From: Dehalococcoidia bacterium
GTDB taxonomy: Bacteria > Chloroflexota > Dehalococcoidia > SM23-28-2 > RBG-16-64-32
Length of the DNA: 9,348 nucleotides
Direction of reading: 5' to 3'
Assembly (NCBI GenBank): GCA_030690405.1
Contig: JAUYGU010000173.1
Coordinates: 1-9,348, forward strand
Shown one piece after another: positions 5,671 through 9,348 of this stretch (within the stretch, counting starts at the first letter, position 1; the number at the start of each line of letters is the position of its first letter). The position numbers and the translations under genes are program-made. The notes under the pieces are model-generated. The model was not told where the DNA came from. It saw only the letters and a program-made list of their open reading frames with translations, and ran no database searches.

Positions 5671-6186
5671 ATGTCCGAGGAAGACGTCAAGCGCGTCATG
5701 GACGAGATGCCCTACGGCCTGTACATCGTCGGCTCCACCATGGACGGCGAGGTCAACGCCATGATGGCTGACTGGGTGATGCAGGTGTCCTTCAACCCCC
5801 GTCTGGTAGCGGTCTCATTCGAGAACGACGCCCGTACCCTGGCCAACGTCCGCCAGGGCAAGGTCTTTACGGTCAACCTGCTGTCGCTGGAGAGCATGGA
5901 GCTCGCCGCCCGCTTTGCCCAGCCGTACTACGGCTCCAAGGTCAAGGGCCGTTCGGAGGAGGAGGCCGCCAAAGTCCACCACAAGCTGGAAGGCACCCCC
6001 TACCAGCGTACAGAGCGGGGCTGCCCCGTCCTGGACGACGCCATGGCCTGGCTGGAATGCGAGGCCGAGCAGTTCCTCCCCACCGGCGACCACACGCTGG
6101 TCATCGCCCGCGTGCTGGACGGTCGCGTCGAGCGCGACGCCGAGGCGCTGACGTCCACCTACACCGGCTGGACCTACAGCGGCTAG
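5671..6186 (+). CDS. Flavin reductase-like (FMN-binding split barrel) protein
   Basis: 171 aa, the normal length for the flavin-reductase-like family. The N-terminal half carries its signature: MPYGLYIVGSTMDGEVNAMMADWVMQVSFNPRLVAVSF, a 'G-x-xT/N' hairpin, the SFNPRL segment that in relatives approaches bound flavin, then FTVNLLS. The C-terminal half has GCPVLDDAMAWLECE and the HTLVIARVLDG strand typical of these barrels. Relatives bind FMN and either reduce free flavin with NAD(P)H to feed a monooxygenase or act as flavoredoxin-like electron carriers; the partner is not evident here. The start at 5671 is secure: GGAGG (5661-5665) sits 5 nt before it. The second split-barrel gene begins 53 bp downstream on the same strand, so the two are probably cotranscribed. 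Confidence 0.85.
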   Translation: MSEEDVKRVMDEMPYGLYIVGSTMDGEVNAMMADWVMQVSFNPRLVAVSFENDARTLANVRQGKVFTVNLLSLESMELAARFAQPYYGSKVKGRSEEEAAKVHHKLEGTPYQRTERGCPVLDDAMAWLECEAEQFLPTGDHTLVIARVLDGRVERDAEALTSTYTGWTYSG

Positions 6187-6239
6187 CGCCGCCAAGGGGC
6201 CGCATGCGCCACACGCTCACCAGCGGAGGAGGACCAACC

Positions 6240-6641
6240 GTGACACCTGAGGAGCGAAGGACATTCCTGAGCGAGCACCGGCTGGCCGTCGTCGGGGCTG
6301 TGCGCGCCGACGGCCGGCCGCAGCTCTCACCCGTCTACTACACGATGGACGGCGACGACCTGCTGATCTCGACGACGGCGACCCGCGCCAAGGCGAAGGC
6401 GGTACGGCGCGACACTCGCGTGACGGTCTGCGTCATCGGCGAGCAGCCGCCCTTCCCCTACCTCACGGTGTACGGCCGCGGCCGCGTCGAGGAGGACGGC
6501 GCCGTCGACGTAATGATGGCGGTGGGCGGGAAGATGACGGGCAGGGTACTGCCGGAGTCGGCCCGCCCGGCGCTGGAGGAGCGTGCGAGGAGCGAGCAGC
6601 GCGTCGTCCTGCGGGTGGCCCCGGAGTCGTACTTCCCGTAA
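6240..6641 (+). CDS. PPOX-class (pyridoxamine-phosphate-oxidase-like) F420/FMN split-barrel protein
   Basis: 133 aa from a GTG start, typical of small PPOX-fold proteins (120-150 aa). Seen: LAVVGAVRADGRPQLSPVYYTMDGDDLLIST, then RAKAKAVRRDTRVTVCV and a final FPYLTVYGRGRVEED strand. This is the pattern of 'PPOX class F420-dependent' proteins, in which the T-x-K..RRDPRV region meets the cofactor phosphate. Actinobacterial members use F420; FMN or haem use occurs elsewhere, so the cofactor is open. A substrate cannot be named. The GTG at 6240 is preferred over the ATGs at 6057 and 6204 because GGAGGAGGA lies at 6225-6233 with correct spacing and the family N-terminus begins here; the longer reading adds Arg-rich junk from inside the upstream gene. 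Probably cotranscribed with the flavin reductase. Confidence 0.85.
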   Translation: MTPEERRTFLSEHRLAVVGAVRADGRPQLSPVYYTMDGDDLLISTTATRAKAKAVRRDTRVTVCVIGEQPPFPYLTVYGRGRVEEDGAVDVMMAVGGKMTGRVLPESARPALEERARSEQRVVLRVAPESYFP

Positions 6642-6669
6642 CTGAGCCGTCACCCCCGCCTCGGCCGAA

Positions 6670-6689
6670 GGTCAGGCTTAAGCCTGACC
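6670..6689. terminator. Perfect 20-bp palindrome between convergent genes
   Basis: GGTCAGGCTT (6670-6679) is followed directly by its exact reverse complement AAGCCTGACC (6680-6689). It lies in the 55-bp gap between the PPOX gene stop (6641) and the DinB-like gene stop (6697). An RNA from either strand would fold into an 8-bp stem with a TTAA loop, so a bidirectional terminator is likely. No T-run follows on either strand, so it is not a textbook intrinsic terminator. Confidence 0.5.
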
Positions 6690-6696
6690 CGCGGAT

Positions 6697-7200
6697 CTAG
6701 TCGCCCTCATGCGCGGCGACCGTCTCCCGCAGCCGCTCCTTGAGTCGCTGCACCTGCCAGAGGTGCTCCAGGTCGTGATGGGCCAGCTCGTGCGCGATCT
6801 CTCCCAGCGTCACCTCGCCGCGGTAGGGGTGCTGCGCGCTGCTCCCCCAGTCGGCGTCCGTCAGCCCCCACAGGAGGTACGTCGTCTCCCGCCGCAGGTC
6901 GCGGAATGAGGCGAGCAGACGGTCTATCTCCTCGTCCTGGTAGTCACGCTCCAGCGGGAGAAGGTCCACGTCCCAGACGGGTAGCGGTCTCGACCCGCCG
7001 GAGGCGAAGGCGTTGAACTGTGCCAGCGCCAGCTCCTCGGCGTCGCGCAGGTGGGCGGCGATCTCCTTGAGCGACCACTCGTCCTCGGCCGGCCGCCAGC
7101 GGAGGACGTCTTCATCGAACGATGCCAGCTCCGCGAGGAGGGAACCGCCGGCCTCGCGCAGCGCCTTCAGCACCCAGGCCTGAGGATCACGTTCGAGCAT
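6697..7200 (-). CDS. DinB-like (DinB/YfiT superfamily) protein
   Basis: 167 aa from the ATG at 7200, the usual size for this four-helix-bundle superfamily. Seen: an N-terminal helix, then EDEWSLKEIAAHLRDAEEL (39-57) with H50, and EIAHELAHHDLEHLWQVQRL (134-153) with H142-x3-H146. These three histidines are the family's metal-binding triad. Members include DNA-damage-induced DinB of B. subtilis and thiol-transfer enzymes using bacillithiol or mycothiol; most have no known reaction, and none is assigned here. An in-frame GTG at 7203, one codon upstream, is an alternative start and is exactly where a leaderless transcript from the TACAAT box would begin. No Shine-Dalgarno sequence is visible. It converges on the PPOX gene and lies divergently beside the broken UDG gene; a DNA-repair link between the two is only suggestive. 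Confidence 0.85.
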   Translation of the reverse strand: MLERDPQAWVLKALREAGGSLLAELASFDEDVLRWRPAEDEWSLKEIAAHLRDAEELALAQFNAFASGGSRPLPVWDVDLLPLERDYQDEEIDRLLASFRDLRRETTYLLWGLTDADWGSSAQHPYRGEVTLGEIAHELAHHDLEHLWQVQRLKERLRETVAAHEGD

Positions 7201-7209
7201 CACCGCACT

Positions 7210-7215
7210 ATTGTA
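7210..7215 (-). promoter_or_regulatory. -10 box for the DinB-like gene (leaderless)
   Basis: On the minus strand TACAAT (7215 to 7210) matches TATAAT at five of six positions and stands out in GC-rich sequence. The expected start point, 7 nt past its last base, is 7203, the first base of GTG-ATG. The -35 position is GC-only and poor. Confidence 0.45.
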
Positions 7216-7297
7216 TCGCGTGGCGGCAGGGGCGGCGCCGGCCCGGCCTGCCGGCGGCGGCGCGACGATCCCCCGCGCCTACGCCAGAGAGGCCGCG

Positions 7298-7799
7298 ATG
7301 TCTACGAGAAGCGCCTTGGGAATGGTGAGCGGCGAGGCCTCGATCCTTATGGCCACGCCGCCGCGCCCTTCACCTCCGATCAGTCCGGCCTGCGCTTTCA
7401 GCGGGTGCTGCCGCCGCGGGCCTGCGACGTGAGGAGATGTTCCTCACCAACGCCCTCCTCTGCAACCCGCTGCGCAACGGCGCCAACCGGCCGCCGCGCC
7501 GCCGCGAGGTGGCGGCCTGCGCCCGCTGGCTCGACGCGCAGATCCGCCTCGTGGATCCGCCGCTTGTCGTCACCCTGGGAACCGCAGCGTTGGAGGCGCT
7601 CCGGATCATCGAGCGCCACGCCTTCGCGCTCTCGCGGGACGCCGGCAGGGCCCTCCGCTGGCGCGGGCGCACGCTGGTGCCGCTCTACCACCCTTCGCCG
7701 CGGACAGAGGGCCGGCGGCCGTTCTCGCAACAGTTGGAGGACTTCCGCGGCCTACGCGAGCTGGCGGGCGACCCACCCTTTGACCCGCTAACTCTTTGA
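7298..7799 (+). pseudogene. Uracil-DNA glycosylase-like gene, frameshifted and 5'-degenerate
   Basis: The intact C-terminal part is readable at 7410-7799: AAGLRREEMFLTNALLCNPLRNG, then REVAACARWL, PPLVVTLGTAALEAL and LVPLYHPSPRT. These are hallmarks of Fe-S uracil-DNA glycosylases (family 4/5 type): TN.vxCxP, the C-x18-C half of the cluster ligands, LGxxAL, and the HPS motif. These enzymes remove uracil from DNA. The preceding motif APFTSDQSGLRFQRVL (7363-7410) is in another frame (codons starting at positions equal to 1 mod 3), and a GEA motif in ALGMVSGEA (7313-7339) is in a third. Each junction is explained by one missing base: one near 7339, one at 7410/7411, where CTGCCG would read CTGGCCG. 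The first Cys pair expected near the N-terminus is not found. A shorter protein from the ATG at 7437 (120 aa) would lack the catalytic N-terminal half. Either a true pseudogene or a sequence error; the boundaries are approximate on the left. Confidence 0.72.
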
Positions 7800-7808
7800 C
7801 CCTATCAT
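7780..7808 (+). promoter_or_regulatory. Strong sigma70-type promoter for the membrane-protein operon
   Basis: TTGACC (7780-7785), a 17-bp spacer, then TATCAT (7803-7808). Each box matches consensus at five of six positions, the best promoter in the window. It overlaps the end of the UDG-like frame (TGA at 7797-7799). The predicted start is near 7815, only about 6 nt before the ATG at 7821. Confidence 0.65.
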
Positions 7809-7814
7809 GGGTCA
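7797..7814. promoter_or_regulatory. Inverted repeat framing the -10 box (operator candidate)
   Basis: TGACCC (7797-7802) and GGGTCA (7809-7814) are perfect inverted arms with exactly the -10 hexamer TATCAT as the spacer. A further direct half-site, TTTGACCC, occurs at 7779-7786 over the -35 box (copies 16 bp apart). A protein bound here would block RNA polymerase. No cognate regulator is encoded in the window. Confidence 0.4.
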
Positions 7815-7820
7815 CGTCGC

Positions 7821-8645
7821 ATGAGCGCGGACGCCCTTCCCCTTACGCTCCTCATCATCTTCGCCGAGTTCACCATCGGCGGGCTGTGGGTACTCTGGCT
7901 GGCGGACCTGCGGGGCGCCGCCGTGGCTTCCTTCGTGAAGTTCGGCGCCGGGCTCGTCTTCGTGACGGCCGCGCTCACGTTCTGGATCGCCGCCAAAGTC
8001 TCCGTCTCCAGCGAGGTCGATGGCTACCCGCTGGACCCGTCCTACATGCCGCCGGCGCGCGTCGCCCTCGCCGTCGTGTTCGCGCTCGCCCTGCCGTACG
8101 CCCTACTGACGCTGACGCAGGCGCGCCGGCCGGGGCTGATCGCGGGCGGCCTCGCCTCGGCCGCCGGGCTGGCAGCGATCGCCCTGCTCTCGCAGGTGTT
8201 CGCCCTGCCGACGTGGGGATACGTTGGCACGCTCCTCAGCCTCATCGTCGGCGCTCTGGTGCTCGGCGCCGTGTCGATGGGGATGATCCTGGGCCACTGG
8301 TACCTGGTGACGCCACGGCTGCCGGAGCAGCCGCTGCGGGAGATGACGCTCTTCCTCCTCCTGGCGCTGGGATTCCAGGCGCTGCTCCTGATCCCCTCGC
8401 TGGCCCTGCCGAGGGAAAGCATCACCACGTCCGTGGACGGGTCCATCGGCGCGAACCCGTTCTTCTGGATGCGGATCGGCGGCGGCCTCGCCTTCCCGGC
8501 CGTCCTCTCCTACATGGCATTCGACTCCAGCGGCGTCCGGGCGATGCAATCGGCCACGGGGCTGCTGTACATCGCAATGGCCCTCGTCCTGGCGGGCGAG
8601 GTGCTGGCCAAGGGACTCTTGTTCGCGACGGCGGTACCCACCTGA
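7821..8645 (+). CDS. Multi-pass membrane protein of unknown function
   Basis: 274 aa with about eight predicted transmembrane helices: roughly 7-30, 33-60, 79-101, 104-127, 133-162, 173-195, 217-239 and 247-270. A hydrophilic loop of about 18 residues (61-78) follows helix 2 and one of about 20 residues precedes helix 7. At the end of helix 5 lies MILGHWYLVTPRLP with H159, and helices 7-8 have FFWMRIGGGLAFPAVLSYMAF and GEVLAKGLLF. I do not recognise a named family. The general look (H/W/Y at a membrane edge, GE near the end of the last helix) recalls NrfD/DmsC-like quinol-interacting membrane subunits, but no metal-site partner subunits are nearby, so this is speculation. It heads an operon with the SH3-like lipoprotein 25 bp downstream. 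There is no Shine-Dalgarno sequence; the promoter position implies a leaderless or very short leader. Confidence 0.75.
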   Translation: MSADALPLTLLIIFAEFTIGGLWVLWLADLRGAAVASFVKFGAGLVFVTAALTFWIAAKVSVSSEVDGYPLDPSYMPPARVALAVVFALALPYALLTLTQARRPGLIAGGLASAAGLAAIALLSQVFALPTWGYVGTLLSLIVGALVLGAVSMGMILGHWYLVTPRLPEQPLREMTLFLLLALGFQALLLIPSLALPRESITTSVDGSIGANPFFWMRIGGGLAFPAVLSYMAFDSSGVRAMQSATGLLYIAMALVLAGEVLAKGLLFATAVPT

Positions 8646-8670
8646 TGCGTCCGCCGAAGGAGGAGACGAT

Positions 8671-9096
8671 ATGGCCCGCGCGCTAGCCGTGCTGCTCCTG
8701 ATCTTGGGCATCTTCGCCCTCGCCGGCGTCGCCTGCAACGACTCGGGCGACTTCCTGCTGGACGACAACAATCCGGAGGCGACCGGCACCCCGGCCTTCT
8801 TCCAGCGGTCGCCGCTCCCCTCGCCGGAGCCGAGCGCAACCGGCAGCCCGGCCGCGCCCAACGCGACTCCGGTCACGCCGTTCAAGATCACGGTCGACGA
8901 GAGCGTGAACGTCCGCGAGTCGCCCTCAACGCAGGGAGGCCAGGAGACGGTGGTCGGCGCCATCACGCCCGGCGAGGAGAAGACGGTCGTCGCCAAGGTA
9001 CGTGGAGAGGCGGTGGAGGCGGGGAACGACGTCTGGTATCAGCTCGAGGACGGCAGCTTCGTCTACTCCGCCGCCGTGAAGGAGGTCGCGCAGTGA
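8671..9096 (+). CDS. Lipoprotein with bacterial SH3-like domain
   Basis: 141 aa. Residues 1-22 are a lipoprotein signal (MARALAVLL..., lipobox ending AGVAC with Cys22). An Asp/Asn-rich patch and a Pro/Ser/Thr/Ala-rich linker run to about residue 70. The C-terminal domain (about 72-139) reads ITVDESVNVRESPSTQGGQETVVGAITPGEEKTVVAK, then VWYQLEDGSFVYSAAVKEV. This is the SH3b pattern (VNVRxSPS, G.I..GE, WYQ..DG.FVYS..V), usually linked to peptidoglycan or cell-surface binding. The ATG at 8671 is preceded by an almost ideal AAGGAGGA (8657-8664). It overlaps the next gene as GTGA. It probably acts at the outer face of the membrane, perhaps with the membrane protein upstream; that link is inferred from the operon only. 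Confidence 0.82.
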   Translation: MARALAVLLLILGIFALAGVACNDSGDFLLDDNNPEATGTPAFFQRSPLPSPEPSATGSPAAPNATPVTPFKITVDESVNVRESPSTQGGQETVVGAITPGEEKTVVAKVRGEAVEAGNDVWYQLEDGSFVYSAAVKEVAQ

Positions 9097-9348
9097 GCGG
9101 CGGCTACGACCGCCCAGCCGCCTGGGACCTCCTCTGCGAGTTCACGAAGACGGAGCCCCTGCGCAAGCACGCCCTCGCCGTCGAGGCGGCGATGCGCGCC
9201 TACGCCCGCAAGTACGGCGGCGACGAGGAGCAGTGGGGCATCGTCGGCCTGCTGCACGACTTCGACTACGAGGCCCACCCCAACGCCGAGGAGCACCCCC
9301 TGAAGGGCGCCGCGGTCATGCGGGAGCGCGGCTGGCCGGAGGAGATAA
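9093..9348 (+). CDS. HD-domain hydrolase (partial, runs off the window)
   Basis: The first 85 residues are seen; no stop before the window end. It starts at GTG 9093, overlapping the lipoprotein stop (GTGA), with a perfect AAGGAGGT (9079-9086) 6 nt upstream inside the lipoprotein's last codons, so translation is probably coupled. Motifs: RKHALAVEAAM with H26, IVGLLHDFDYEAHP with H55-D56, and AEEHPLKGAAVMRERGW with H68. This is the metal-binding arrangement of an HD phosphohydrolase (H...HD...H), of the small single-domain type with the LLHDFDYE variant. Such proteins hydrolyse phosphate esters of nucleotides or related compounds; the substrate is unknown. It is cytoplasmic by appearance, unlike its two operon partners. 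The conserved final Asp would lie beyond the window. Confidence 0.82.
   Translation, partial: MSGGYDRPAAWDLLCEFTKTEPLRKHALAVEAAMRAYARKYGGDEEQWGIVGLLHDFDYEAHPNAEEHPLKGAAVMRERGWPEEI

Noticed and set aside
7405..7416. Programmed -1 frameshift in the UDG-like gene
   Set aside because: No X-XXY-YYZ slippery heptamer and no evident downstream stimulatory structure; a second frame change upstream makes mutation or sequence error simpler.
7796..8686. 296-codon plus-strand open frame overlapping the membrane protein
   Set aside because: Arg/Pro/Gly-rich and hydrophilic throughout; the other frame gives eight clean membrane helices and fits the promoter.
8103..8996. 297-codon minus-strand open frame
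   Set aside because: Antisense to two supported genes; no motif and no plausible ribosome site.

Overview
This is a GC-rich (roughly two thirds G+C by eye) bacterial chromosomal window with short intergenic gaps. It most resembles Chloroflexota, probably a Dehalococcoidia-like lineage. The pointers are a split-barrel enzyme of the F420/FMN 'PPOX' type, several lipoproteins with Pro/Ser/Thr-rich linkers behind the lipid-attachment cysteine, and a short dispersed-repeat sequence (encoding PVLSAAEG) of a kind I associate with such genomes. The lineage is an inference; there is no rRNA or other marker gene here. I see no phage, IS, CRISPR or defence genes.

Layout, left to right. 1-212: a terminator-like hairpin for a gene outside the window, then a promoter. 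213-575: an A-type Fe-S carrier (HesB/IscA/ErpA family). 576-691: a repeat-rich intergenic stretch. 692-1171: an EVE-domain protein whose coding sequence carries an in-frame dispersed repeat. 1178-1699 (minus): a lipoprotein with a BsuPI-like domain. 1700-1821: a divergent promoter region. 1822-2766: methylenetetrahydrofolate reductase (metF). 2763-3566 (minus): a lipoprotein of unknown function that shares a CTAG stop with metF. 3787-5595: a large thioredoxin-domain (DUF255/YyaL/SPATA20) protein. 5671-6186 and 6240-6641: two small split-barrel flavoproteins, one flavin-reductase-like and one PPOX/F420-like. 6670-6689: a perfect palindrome between convergent genes. 6697-7200 (minus): a DinB-like protein. 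About 7298-7799: a uracil-DNA glycosylase gene broken by two apparent single-base deletions. 7821-9348: an operon of an eight-helix membrane protein, an SH3-like lipoprotein and an HD-domain hydrolase that runs off the window.

The genes are mostly housekeeping or accessory functions in small transcription units and do not form one obvious pathway. The last three form the clearest operon: the second and third overlap as GTGA. Several genes (metF, the DinB gene, the membrane protein) have a -10 box so close to the start codon that their mRNAs are probably leaderless or nearly so. Genes such as those for the flavin reductase, PPOX protein, SH3 lipoprotein and HD protein instead have strong Shine-Dalgarno sequences.

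The points most worth a second look are the repeat inside the EVE gene, the frameshifted UDG, the inverted repeat framing the -10 box at 7797-7814, and the AAACCTGCAAACC repeat cluster. I do not see convincing evidence of a new multi-gene system.
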